In this document: positions 16,749 to 26,927 of the stretch, one piece after another | How the letters are laid out: each line of letters begins with the position of its first letter | Position numbering within the stretch: position 1 is the first letter of the stretch | Source of the DNA: Deltaproteobacteria bacterium | GTDB lineage: Bacteria > Desulfobacterota > Binatia > UBA12015 | NCBI GenBank assembly: GCA_016874715.1 | Contig: VGTK01000043.1 | Coordinates: forward strand, 1-36,985 | Direction: 5' to 3' | DNA: 36,985 nucleotides | Notes under the pieces: model-generated | The model's database searches: none | The model's input: the letters and a program-made list of their open reading frames with translations, nothing else | What the model was told of the DNA's origin: nothing | Position numbers and translations under genes: made by a program

Positions 16749-17656
16749 GAGGCGCCGGTCCCGTGTCGCGCGGTGCGCCGCCGCGATTCCCGACGCAGCG
16801 CACCGCCGATGAAGACGGCGAGACCGAGCATCGTCAGCACGCCGCCGACCCGCACCGAGTTGAGCGCGACCGCGGAGTAGCGCCCCATCGCGGGATCGTA
16901 GTGGAAGCAGAACAGCAGAACCTGATCGACGAGCGTACCGATCTTGCCCTGCGCGCTCTCGACGAGCCCGAGACGCAGGTCCCGCGGGGAGTACTCGATT
17001 CCGAAGAGATAGCGAGAGACGCGGCCTTCCGGGGTCAGCAGCACCACGCCCGCCGGATGGGCGTACTCGCCGCGCTTCTCGTCGTACTGGTAGCGAAAGC
17101 CGACGGCTTCGGTCAGCGCCGCGACCTGCTCTGCGTCCCCGGTGAGGAAGTGCCAGCCGCTCTCGGCGCCGGCCCGCTCGTAGCGCCCGAGCGTGTCCTT
17201 CTTCTTGACGGCCGCCTGCTCGGCGGTGTCGCGCGGGTCGAAGCTCACGGTCACGATCTCGAAGTCCTGCCCTGGCTCCAGCTTGAGCGGCTTGAGCGAG
17301 CTGGCAAGGCCGTTCAAGTGCAGGCCGCAGAGCATCGGGCACGAGTAGTACGCCAGCGACAGGATCACCGGCTTCGAGCCGAAGTAGTCACCCAGGCGAA
17401 CGGGCTTCCCGGCCTCGTCGCGCAGTTGCACGTCGAGCGGCACCTCGTGGTCGAGCTTCTGGTCGAAGCCGACCTCGCGCAGCGCCGCCGGCCGATCGCT
17501 GGCGGTGAGCCTCTGCTCGCCGGGCTGCGTCGCGACCCGGCCCGGCTGGCCGGCGAACGTCTCCTCCGCGGCACGTCCCGCGCCGCCGGTGCCGAGCAGC
17601 AAGACCCCGGCGAGAGCGGCCGCGCCGACGCGCAATCTGCGGCTGGCGCTCCTCAC
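16745..17656 (-). CDS. SCO1/SenC copper chaperone for CuA
   Basis: Thioredoxin-fold copper chaperone, 303 aa. Signal peptide at 1-30 (hydrophobic 10-24). The copper-binding CxxxC is C106-C110 (SCPMLC) with partner H200 (EYAHPAG), the full SCO signature. A C-terminal hydrophobic segment (about 272-289) followed by Arg residues should anchor it in the inner membrane, facing the periplasm. It lies between the act genes and ctaC and overlaps both neighbours by four nucleotides (GTGA at the start, ATGA at the end), which fits a role in loading CuA in the CtaC subunit. The start is GTG. Confidence 0.93.
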   Translation of the reverse strand: MRSASRRLRVGAAALAGVLLLGTGGAGRAAEETFAGQPGRVATQPGEQRLTASDRPAALREVGFDQKLDHEVPLDVQLRDEAGKPVRLGDYFGSKPVILSLAYYSCPMLCGLHLNGLASSLKPLKLEPGQDFEIVTVSFDPRDTAEQAAVKKKDTLGRYERAGAESGWHFLTGDAEQVAALTEAVGFRYQYDEKRGEYAHPAGVVLLTPEGRVSRYLFGIEYSPRDLRLGLVESAQGKIGTLVDQVLLFCFHYDPAMGRYSAVALNSVRVGGVLTMLGLAVFIGGALRRESRRRTARHGTGAS

Positions 17657-18104
17657 GGCGCGCCCCCCCGTTGCGCATCCGCGGCCGGCGGCGCCGCAGC
17701 GGGCGGCGGCGCGATGCCGCGCTCGGCGAGCAGGTCCATGGCGCGCTCGATCGGGATGCGGACCACGCCGGCACGCCGATCGACCCAGCCGTAGGTCGTC
17801 AGCACCTGCCGCTCGGCGTTGCGGTGCTCGTAGATGTCCAGCGCGGGATCGACCTGAAGACGCGGCGCGGGTGGCTCGGTGCGACCGTAGCTCGCGGCGA
17901 GCGGGCTCGCGGGCGGATTGCGCTTCTCCTGACTCGCGATCATCAGCGGGCGCAGGATCGCCACCACCACCACGCTTAGGATCGCCAGCACGACGAACAG
18001 CACGCCGGCGAGATACAGCAGGCGATTGCCGACGGCGTCTTGCTCGTGGCCCGCGCGTACCGCGGCCTCGAGCTCGACCGGATCGACCTCGCGGCGCGGA
18101 CCGC

Positions 18105-18108
<4 letters not shown>
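17653..18108 (-). CDS. Act-linked small membrane protein, unknown function
   Basis: A 151-aa protein between actF and SCO. One membrane helix (about residues 30-54, LLYLAGVLFVVLAILSVVVV) is preceded by an acidic cytoplasmic stretch. A soluble part follows, with the motif DIYEHRNAE and then GWVDRRAGVVRIPIERAMDL, ending in a Pro/Ala-rich tail. I recall similar single-helix proteins in this position of act-cox clusters, often unannotated; the DIYE and RIPI-AMDL motifs look like the conserved part. It overlaps actF (ATGA) and SCO (GTGA), so it is made stoichiometrically with them. A role in assembly or bridging of the Act-caa3 supercomplex is inference only. Confidence 0.8.
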
Positions 18109-19286
<1,178 letters not shown>

Positions 19287-19287
19287 G

Positions 19288-19941
19288 TCAGTGCCCCGCC
19301 GCGCCCTGGCCGAGGGCCGCGCCCTGGCCGAGGGCCGCGCCCTGGCCGAGGGCCGCGCGCTGGCCTTCGGGCACGTCGCCGATCGTCGCGTTCTGGCTGA
19401 GCTGCAGGGCGCGGATGTAGGAGATGATCGCCCAGCGATCGTCGACCGGCACCTGGGCGCGATAGCTCAGCATGATGCCAAAGCCGTTGGTGATCACGTC
19501 GAAGAAGTACCCCGCGGGTGCCTCGCGCAGACGCTGGCTGTGGAACGACGACGGACGGCGCAGACCGCGCTGGACGATCATGCCGTTGCCCGCCCCGGTA
19601 CGGTCGTGGCACGGGCTGCAGTAGATGTCGTAGCGCTCCCGGCCACGGGCGAGCACCTCCGCACTGAGCTCGACCGGCGGCACCGCCACCGGCTGCCCGT
19701 TCTCCTTGCCCTCGTGGTACGCCCGGTTGTCGCTGAACGACCCGTGCACCACGGTGCCCGGGACTCGCGGGCGGTTGCCGCGCCCGTCGGCGAAGAATGC
19801 GCTCGCCTGATCGGCGTCGTACCGCGGCTGGTCCTGCATGTCCTGCCGGCAGCCCGCGACGAGCGCGGGCAGCGCGAGGACGCCGAGAAGGAAACCGCGC
19901 GCGCGCCGCGCACGCGACGGGACTGCGCGCTCAGTGCTCAA
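19288..19941 (-). CDS. actE: Alternative complex III monoheme cytochrome c lipoprotein ActE
   Basis: Periplasmic electron-exit subunit of the Act complex, 217 aa. Lipoprotein signal with lipobox LVAGC (Cys31). One heme motif CSPCH (108-112) with the likely distal ligand Met157 (GIMLSY). The start is taken as TTG 19941, needed for the signal peptide; its ribosome-binding site is weak and it overlaps the actD end by 11 nt. The last ~20 residues consist of a six-residue repeat AALGQG, three times, encoded by an 18-bp tandem repeat that stops just before the TGA. These residues lie after the cytochrome fold and are not expected in the family. Confidence 0.92.
   Translation of the reverse strand: MSTERAVPSRARRARGFLLGVLALPALVAGCRQDMQDQPRYDADQASAFFADGRGNRPRVPGTVVHGSFSDNRAYHEGKENGQPVAVPPVELSAEVLARGRERYDIYCSPCHDRTGAGNGMIVQRGLRRPSSFHSQRLREAPAGYFFDVITNGFGIMLSYRAQVPVDDRWAIISYIRALQLSQNATIGDVPEGQRAALGQGAALGQGAALGQGAAGH
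19298..19365. repeat. 18-bp tandem repeat at the actE 3' end
   Basis: Units of gccgcgccctggccgagg at 19298-19315, 19316-19333 and 19334-19351, exact, then a diverging fourth copy. The array ends seven bases before the actE stop. It keeps the reading frame (AALGQG). Confidence 0.93.
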
Positions 19942-20481
19942 CTTCCGCCACCGATCGCGGCACGAGCCGCTCCAGGAACCGACGCGTCAGCTCGCGGTCG
20001 AACACCGGATCGGTCGCCTCGATGCAGAGGAAGAACCGATCGCGGCTCGCGAGCGCGAAGCGCGGCACGTTGAACACCGGGTGATACGGCATCGGCAGGC
20101 CGTTCAAGGCCAGCATGCCGAAGACCGCGAAGAGGGCTGCCGTGAGAACCGTCGTCTCGAAGGTGATCGGGATGAACGACAGGATGCTGTTGAGGGGACG
20201 ACCGCCCACGTTGAGCGGGTAGTCGATGACCGAGGTCCAGTACTGCAGGGCGTAGCCCGCACACATGCCGAGGATCCCGCCCGCGAGCACCAGCTTCGGC
20301 AGGTGGTTGCCATGGACGCCGAGCTCGTGCGCGACCTCCTCGATCGGGTACGGCGTGTAGGCGTCCATGCGCCGGTAGCCACCGGCGCGCGCCTGGCGGA
20401 TCGCCGCGATCAGCTCGTTGGGCTCGCTGAACTCGGCCATCAGGCCGTAGATCGGCGGATGAAGGCTTGCCGGACGCGTGC

Positions 20482-20485
<4 letters not shown>
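19931..20485 (-). CDS. actD: Alternative complex III subunit ActD
   Basis: Membrane subunit of the Act complex, 184 aa (DUF3341 family). The N-terminal soluble part (IYGLMAEFSEPNELIAAIRQ, then GGYRRMDAYTPYPIEE) is the typical start. Two membrane helices follow (about 67-86 and 104-129), then a C-terminal segment with FLCIEATDP. It overlaps actC by ATGA. It has a structural role next to ActC; no cofactor is expected. Confidence 0.94.
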
Positions 20486-21890
<1,405 letters not shown>

Positions 21891-21894
<4 letters not shown>

Positions 21895-21950
21895 CGGACG
21901 TCCTCACCGGCCTTCCCGATCGGGAAGGCCGACACGGCAGGGTGCTTCAT
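21891..21950 (-). CDS. 19-codon mini-ORF coupling actB and actC
   Basis: A short frame encoding MKHPAVSAFPIGKAGEDVR. Its ATG (21948-21950) overlaps the actB stop (ATGA), and its own TGA (21891-21893) overlaps the actC ATG (ATGA). A purine-rich GGAGGAG site lies about eight nucleotides upstream, in the last actB codons. The middle of the frame is a perfect 22-bp palindrome. The peptide has no recognisable function. The arrangement suggests it keeps ribosomes moving from actB to actC through the hairpin. It could also be a remnant created by insertion of the palindrome. Confidence 0.5.
21909..21930. promoter_or_regulatory. Perfect 22-bp palindrome / RNA hairpin between actB and actC
   Basis: Arms ggccttccc and gggaaggcc surround the self-complementary gatc. 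In mRNA this gives a nine-pair GC-rich stem with a four-base loop, just before the actC ribosome-binding site. No T-run follows, so it is not a standard terminator. It could tune translation or RNA stability between actB and actC, or be a protein-binding site. Confidence 0.6.
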
Positions 21951-24937
21951 CCGACCGGCTCCTCCTCCCCGCGCGACAGCGCCGGGTTCGGATTGCGAAC
22001 GATCGCGAGATAGGTCGTGCGCGGCCTCGTGTTCAGCTCGCCGAGCACGCCGTAGTTGCGTCCTTCGGCCTTGAGCCTGGCGACGCGGCTCTCCTTGTCG
22101 TTGACGTCGCCGAAGACCAGCGCGTCGGTCGGACACGCCTGCTGGCATGCCGTGACGATCTCTCCGTCCTTGACCTTGCGGTCCTCGCGCTTGGCGGCGA
22201 TGCGCGCGTGGTTGATGCGCTGCACGCAGTACGTGCACTTCTCCATGACGCCGCGCGAGCGTACGGTGACGTCCGGATTGCGCTGCAGCTCGAGGCTCTG
22301 GTCGCTGTAGTTCGTGTAGCGGAGGAAGTTGAAGCGACGGACCTTGTACGGGCAGTTGTTCGAGCAGTACCGCGTTCCGACGCAACGGTTGTACACCATC
22401 ACGTTGAGGCCTTCGTCGTCGTGCACCGTCGCGTTAACTGGGCAGACGATCTCGCACGGCGCGAGCTCGCAGTGCTGGCAGAACATCGGCTGGTAAGCGA
22501 CTTCCGGGTCCTCGGGCTCGCCGAGGTAGTAGCGGTCGATGCGGATCCACTGCATCTCGCGGCCGACGGCCACCTGCTCCTTGCCGACCACCGCGATGTT
22601 GTTCTCCGCGACGCAGGCCACCACGCACGCGTTGCAGCCCACGCAGGCGTTCATGTCGACCGCCATGCCCCAGGCGTAGCCGTCGAACGGCCAGGCCGGG
22701 AACATGGTGTCGTCCGGCTTCGGATCGTGCCCGATGTGCTGCGCGAAGTCGGGGTGCTCCCGGTAGTGGTCGAGCGACGTCGCGCGCACGATGTCGCGGC
22801 CCTCGAGGCTTCCGTGATGCTGCGTGCAGGCGAGCTCGTAGCTCTCGCCGGTCTTCTTCAGCGAGACTCCGATCGCCTGGTCGCACGCCGCCGTCGTGCG
22901 AAGGCGGTAGGCGTCGAACCCGGCTCGGTCACCGACGCGGCCGGCGCGCGAGCGCCCGTAGCCGAGCGTCACGGCCACGACGCCGTCGGCCTGCCCCGGT
23001 GCGATCCAGACCGCGCCACGCACCTTGCGATCGCCGAGCCCGAGCTCGACGACGTCGGTGTTCACGAGGCCCAGGCGCGCCGCGTCGCGCGGCGACAGCT
23101 CGACCGCGTTGTCCCAGGTGAGCTTGCTGAGCGGCTTGGGCAGCTCCTGCAGCCAGCCGAGATTCGCGAAGCGTCCGTCGAGGATCGTCGGATCCGGGCG
23201 GAAGACGATCTCCAGCGCGTCGCCCGCCGCTGGCCCGGGCTTCGCCAGGGCACTCTCCAGATCGGGGCGCACACGGACGCTCCGCGGCGCCGCGGCCGAC
23301 TTCGCCACCAGGCCGTCGCTCAGCGAGCGCGTCCAGAAGGCCTCGAAGCCCGCCTCGCCGTGCCGGTTCTTCCAGTACGAGCGGACGATCTCGTGGCCCT
23401 TCACGCCCCCCTGGCCGAGCAGCATCGCGATCACCTCGTGCGCACTGCGGCCGGTGTACAGAGGTGCGATGAGCGGCTGCAGGATGCTGGCCGTACCGTC
23501 GAAGGCGCGACCGTCGCTCCACGACTCGAGAAAGTGTGCCTCCGGCAGGTGCCACTGGCAGAGGCGCGACGTCTCGTCGTCGATCAGCGACAGGTGGGCG
23601 CGCAGCGGGACGCGGTCGAGGGCGGCTCCGAAGTCGAGGTCGGCAGGTGCATCGTAGACCGGGTTGCCGCCGAGGATCAGGAGCACCTCGACGCTGCCCG
23701 CGCGCATGTCCTTGACGAGGGCCGCGAGCGAGTCGCGCTGCAGCTCGGGACGCGCCTCGACCGGCTCGGTGTAGACGACGGTCTTGCCGGCGTTGCCCAG
23801 CGCCGCGTTGATCGCGTGCGCGAGCGCGTGCACCTCGGCCGGCTGCTGGTCCCCGGCGATCACGATGCCGCGGCCGCGGTGCGCCTTCAGATCCGCGACC
23901 GCGGCCGCCACCCATGCCGGGGCCTCCACGGCGTTCACGCCCGATGCAGCGACCCCGACGCCGGCGGCGAGAGCGCGCGCGACGACGGGAATGGCGCTCG
24001 CGCGGACCGCGAGGCGCTGATCCGCCTTGACGCCGGTGTTCGAAGGGGTGGGCTCCGCGACGTAGAGCCGGTTCATGTCGCGGGCACCGCCGCTCAGACG
24101 GCGCTTCGAGACGAAGTCGCGCGCGTAGCGGACGTGCGCGACGCCCGACGACAGGAAGTCCGCATCGAGCGCGACCACGACGTCCGCCTGGTCGAAGCGG
24201 TAGTACGTGGTGACGTCTTCCGCGAAGGCGAGGCGTGCGCCGGCGACGACGCTGTCGCGCGCCAGCGGCTCGTACTGGTGCCAGCGAGCCGCGGGGTACT
24301 TCTGCTGGAGCTCTGCGATCTGCGCCGCCAGCGTCGGCGACGAGACGGTCTGCGTGAGGATGCGGAGCCCGGCGCCGTCACGCTCCGCCTGCGCCTTCAT
24401 CGCGGTGTCGAGCGCGGCCGCGAACGCCTCCCAGCTCAGGATCTCGTCGACCCGCCGCACGACCTGCGCTCGGTCCGGGTCGTAGAGCTCCAGGATCGAC
24501 GCCTGCGCGAACGCATCGCTCGCGCCGAGGCTCGCGGGGTGCTTCGGGTTGCCCTCGATCTTCGTCGGCCGTCCGGCGTGGCTCTCGACGAGCAGGCCCG
24601 TGAGCGTGCCTCGCAGCGGCATCGCGGTCGCAAAGTACACCGGCTCGCCCGGCACCAGCTCCTCTGGCGGCTTGACGTACGGAACGATCTTCTCCGGCGG
24701 CTGCGTCGTGCAGGCGCCGAGCCCGGCGAGCGCGAGCGATGCGCCCATGAGCTTCATGAACTGGCGGCGATCGACGTGCTCGAGCGTTTCCGCCTGGCGC
24801 GGAAACTCCGCCTTCAACCAGGCGACGAAGTCGTCGCTGCCGGCGAGCTCGTCGAGGCTGCGCCAGTACTCGCGACCGGTCTTCCGTGCGAGCTGCTCGC
24901 GGATGCCTTCGTGGTCCAGACGTTCCATCAGCAGCAC
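21947..24937 (-). CDS. actB: Alternative complex III molybdopterin-like/Fe-S subunit ActB
   Basis: Large periplasmic-side electron-transfer subunit, about 996 aa. After a 55-residue leader comes a twin-arginine motif (RRQFMK, 57-62), a hydrophobic stretch and a lipobox-like LAGLGAC (Cys76), the pattern of Tat-translocated ActB proteins. Residues ~80-740 are the molybdopterin-oxidoreductase-like domain, which in Act complexes carries no molybdenum. Residues ~755-935 hold the ferredoxin-like Cys sets: CVGCNACVVAC, CQHCELAPCEIVCP, CVGTRYCSNNCP and CTYC with CQQACP, for three [4Fe-4S] and one [3Fe-4S] cluster. The start could be GTG 24937 or ATG 24928; an AGGAG site sits upstream at non-ideal spacing for both. 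Electrons pass from quinol at ActC through these clusters to the hemes of ActA and ActE. Confidence 0.96.
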   Translation of the reverse strand: MLLMERLDHEGIREQLARKTGREYWRSLDELAGSDDFVAWLKAEFPRQAETLEHVDRRQFMKLMGASLALAGLGACTTQPPEKIVPYVKPPEELVPGEPVYFATAMPLRGTLTGLLVESHAGRPTKIEGNPKHPASLGASDAFAQASILELYDPDRAQVVRRVDEILSWEAFAAALDTAMKAQAERDGAGLRILTQTVSSPTLAAQIAELQQKYPAARWHQYEPLARDSVVAGARLAFAEDVTTYYRFDQADVVVALDADFLSSGVAHVRYARDFVSKRRLSGGARDMNRLYVAEPTPSNTGVKADQRLAVRASAIPVVARALAAGVGVAASGVNAVEAPAWVAAAVADLKAHRGRGIVIAGDQQPAEVHALAHAINAALGNAGKTVVYTEPVEARPELQRDSLAALVKDMRAGSVEVLLILGGNPVYDAPADLDFGAALDRVPLRAHLSLIDDETSRLCQWHLPEAHFLESWSDGRAFDGTASILQPLIAPLYTGRSAHEVIAMLLGQGGVKGHEIVRSYWKNRHGEAGFEAFWTRSLSDGLVAKSAAAPRSVRVRPDLESALAKPGPAAGDALEIVFRPDPTILDGRFANLGWLQELPKPLSKLTWDNAVELSPRDAARLGLVNTDVVELGLGDRKVRGAVWIAPGQADGVVAVTLGYGRSRAGRVGDRAGFDAYRLRTTAACDQAIGVSLKKTGESYELACTQHHGSLEGRDIVRATSLDHYREHPDFAQHIGHDPKPDDTMFPAWPFDGYAWGMAVDMNACVGCNACVVACVAENNIAVVGKEQVAVGREMQWIRIDRYYLGEPEDPEVAYQPMFCQHCELAPCEIVCPVNATVHDDEGLNVMVYNRCVGTRYCSNNCPYKVRRFNFLRYTNYSDQSLELQRNPDVTVRSRGVMEKCTYCVQRINHARIAAKREDRKVKDGEIVTACQQACPTDALVFGDVNDKESRVARLKAEGRNYGVLGELNTRPRTTYLAIVRNPNPALSRGEEEPVG

Positions 24938-24950
24938 CGTCTCCTGAGGC

Positions 24951-25598
24951 TCACCGGTGACACGCGGTGCACTCGACGCGGGTTCGCACGTCGTACTCCT
25001 CCTTGAGCTTCCGGCCGAGCTCGAGCTGATCCCCGGGAGGCTGGTAGTCCATGCTGAAGATGAACTGCCGCGGGCGCAGGTACTTCTCCGGCTGCCGGTG
25101 GCAGTCGAGGCACCACTGCATCTGCAGCGTCGGCTTCTGCCAGAGCACGTTCATCAGATCGACGCGTCCGTGGCAGGTCTCGCAGCCGACACCCTTGGCC
25201 ACGTGGATGCTGTGATCGAAGTAGACGTACTGCGGCAGGTCGTAGACCTTGATCCACTCGATCGACTCGTCGGTCCGCCAGCTCCGGCGCACCGGCTCGA
25301 GGAACTCGGCGTTGGTCCAGATCTGCGAGTGGCAGTTCATGCAGGTCTGGGTGGGCGGCATCCCGGCGTAAGCGAGCTTCTCGACCGTCGTGTGGCAGTA
25401 GCGGCAGTCGATGCCCAGCTCGCCCGAGTGGTGCTTGTGGCTGAACTGGATCGGCTGCTGCTTCGCCACGCCCTGCTGCGTGACGTACGGAGAGCTGTTC
25501 ACCAGATAGAGCCCGTAGACGAGCCCGGCGATCACGAACAGACCGCCGAAGATCGTGAACCTCGACAGAACGTTCGTACTACGGTGGAAGACCTGCAC
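24951..25598 (-). CDS. actA: Alternative complex III pentaheme cytochrome c ActA
   Basis: First gene of the operon, 215 aa. The single N-terminal membrane anchor (about 14-34) is uncleaved. Five CxxCH heme motifs are seen: CRYCH (65-69), CMNCH (86-90), CETCH (139-143), CLDCH (163-167) and CTACH (210-214), the number expected for ActA. GTG 25598 is chosen because the family begins a few residues before the helix; the longer open frame upstream is GC-rich noise containing a 19-bp direct repeat. It is followed by actB after 13 bp. Confidence 0.93.
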   Translation of the reverse strand: MQVFHRSTNVLSRFTIFGGLFVIAGLVYGLYLVNSSPYVTQQGVAKQQPIQFSHKHHSGELGIDCRYCHTTVEKLAYAGMPPTQTCMNCHSQIWTNAEFLEPVRRSWRTDESIEWIKVYDLPQYVYFDHSIHVAKGVGCETCHGRVDLMNVLWQKPTLQMQWCLDCHRQPEKYLRPRQFIFSMDYQPPGDQLELGRKLKEEYDVRTRVECTACHR

Positions 25599-25989
25599 GC
25601 CTGCTACCTTGTCCGCTGCCCCTATACCCGGTCGCCCCGCTGCTACCCGGTCGCCCCGCTGCCCCGCGCTCGGCGCGGAGCGAACCCCGCCCGCAGCACG
25701 TCGCGTCCGCCGGGGACCATTCCCCCGCGACGGTGCCAACTCTAGCGCTGCGCGTCGTAAGCACAAGCCCCCCGAACTGCATCCCGGCCATTAGGCCCGC
25801 TCACAGCCCATTCGGGCGGTGGGCGACGACGCCCGCTTCGACCACCTCCGACCGCGTGGCGTTCGATCGGCCGCCACGCTGGGGTCGCAACGCCAAGCTC
25901 GGCGCGCGAGCCGACCGAAGGCGAGCAGGAGCCGAGCCGGACGCCGCTGCGGGTGCAGCCTGTCGGACGGTCCGCCGGCGGGAGTGACC
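25599..25989. other. 391-bp divergent intergenic region, actA / ku
   Basis: No supported gene. It holds the 19-bp direct repeat and should contain promoters for both the act-cta operon (minus) and the NHEJ genes (plus). The best minus-strand match I see is TTGTGC, 16 nt, TAGAGT near 25742-25769, which is weak. Just before ku a GGGAG site precedes the ATG. No operator palindrome, riboswitch or terminator is evident. Confidence 0.5.
25625..25662. repeat. 19-bp direct repeat in the actA leader
   Basis: Two exact copies of tacccggtcgccccgctgc (25625-25643 and 25644-25662), 27 to 64 bp upstream of the actA GTG. This is non-coding sequence; the unit is not a multiple of three. Confidence 0.92.
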
Positions 25990-26921
25990 ATGGCCGCACG
26001 GCCGATCGCATCGGGCATCGTCAGCTTCGGCCTGGTCGCCGTCCCGGTGAAGCGCTACCCGGGTGGTCGCTCGAAATCGCTGTCCTTCAACATGCTCCAC
26101 CGAAAGGACCACGCACGCCTGAAGCAGCAGTACGTCTGCTCGGCCTGCGGCGATCTGTCGAACGCGACGACACCGTGCGCGGCTACGAGTACGCGAAGGG
26201 CGAGTACGCGGTGTTCTCCGAGGACGAGCTCGCGGCGCTCGAGCAGAAGAGCGACCAGTCGATCGAGATCGAGCAGTTCGTGCCGATCGAGCACGTCGAC
26301 CCGATCTACTTCGACAAGGCGTACCTCGTCGGCCCGGACAAGGGCGGCCACAAGCCCTACCGCCTCCTCGCTGCGGCGATGCGCGAGACCGGCAAGTGCG
26401 CCGTCGCGAAGTTCTCGACCCGTGGCAAGCAGCAGCTCGTGCTCCTGCGGCAGGTCGATCGGGGCCTGGTACTGCACACGCTCTACTACGCCGACGAGTT
26501 GCGCGGTTTCGCCGACGTCGACCTCGGCGACGAGGTCGCGACGAAGCCCGCCGAGGTCGACCTCGCCGTCAAGCTCATCGAGCAGCTCGCGACCGACCGC
26601 TTCGACGCGTCTCTGTACGAGGACGAGTACCGCGCCGCCGCGCTCGCATTGATCGAGCGCAAGATCGAGGGCCACGAGGTCGTCCGCCTGCCCGTGCAGG
26701 CGGCGCGTACGCAGGTCATCGACCTGATGGACGCCCTCCGGCAGAGCCTTGCGACGCAGCGCACGAAGGGGCGCCCCGCCGCCACACCGCCTGCCGAGGC
26801 GGCTTCCGCGGCGCAGCCGGCCGCCGACGCGCGCCGGGCGAAGCCGGCACGCAAGCCACCCGCACGCACGGCCAAGACGACCGTCCAGGCGCGTCCGGCA
26901 GGGGCGCGCCGCTCCGGCTGA
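25990..26921 (+). pseudogene. ku: Bacterial Ku protein, frameshifted
   Basis: Ku binds DNA ends as a homodimer and recruits LigD in non-homologous end joining. The N-terminal part starts at ATG 25990 (GGAG site five nucleotides upstream): MAARPIASGIVSFGLVAVPV, then FNMLHRKDHARLKQQYVCSA followed by CGD. After GAT CT (26152-26156) the Ku sequence continues one frame over as VERDDTVRGYEYAKGEYAVF and runs to TGA 26919-26921. Loss of a single base near 26156 explains it. The beta-barrel core and C-terminal helices are intact, and the Lys/Ala/Pro-rich tail is normal for bacterial Ku (about 310 aa if repaired). It is either a recent mutation or an assembly error. ligD follows after 6 bp and is intact. 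Confidence 0.85.
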
Positions 26922-26927
26922 CCGCTC

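Noticed and set aside
21909..21930. Rho-independent terminator between actB and actC
   Set aside because: The stem is strong but there is no T-run on either side, and it would cut the operon before essential subunits.
22208..25006. A 932-codon plus-strand open frame opposite actB, and similar long frames opposite ctaD, actC, mtgA and others
   Set aside because: Antisense shadow of very GC-rich coding DNA: Arg/Ala/His/Asp-rich low-complexity translation with no family motifs, whereas the opposite strand carries unmistakable Act and oxidase sequences.
26150..26162. Programmed ribosomal frameshift in ku
   Set aside because: No slippery heptamer or downstream structure is apparent, and bacterial Ku genes are normally in one frame. 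A mutation or sequence error is simpler.
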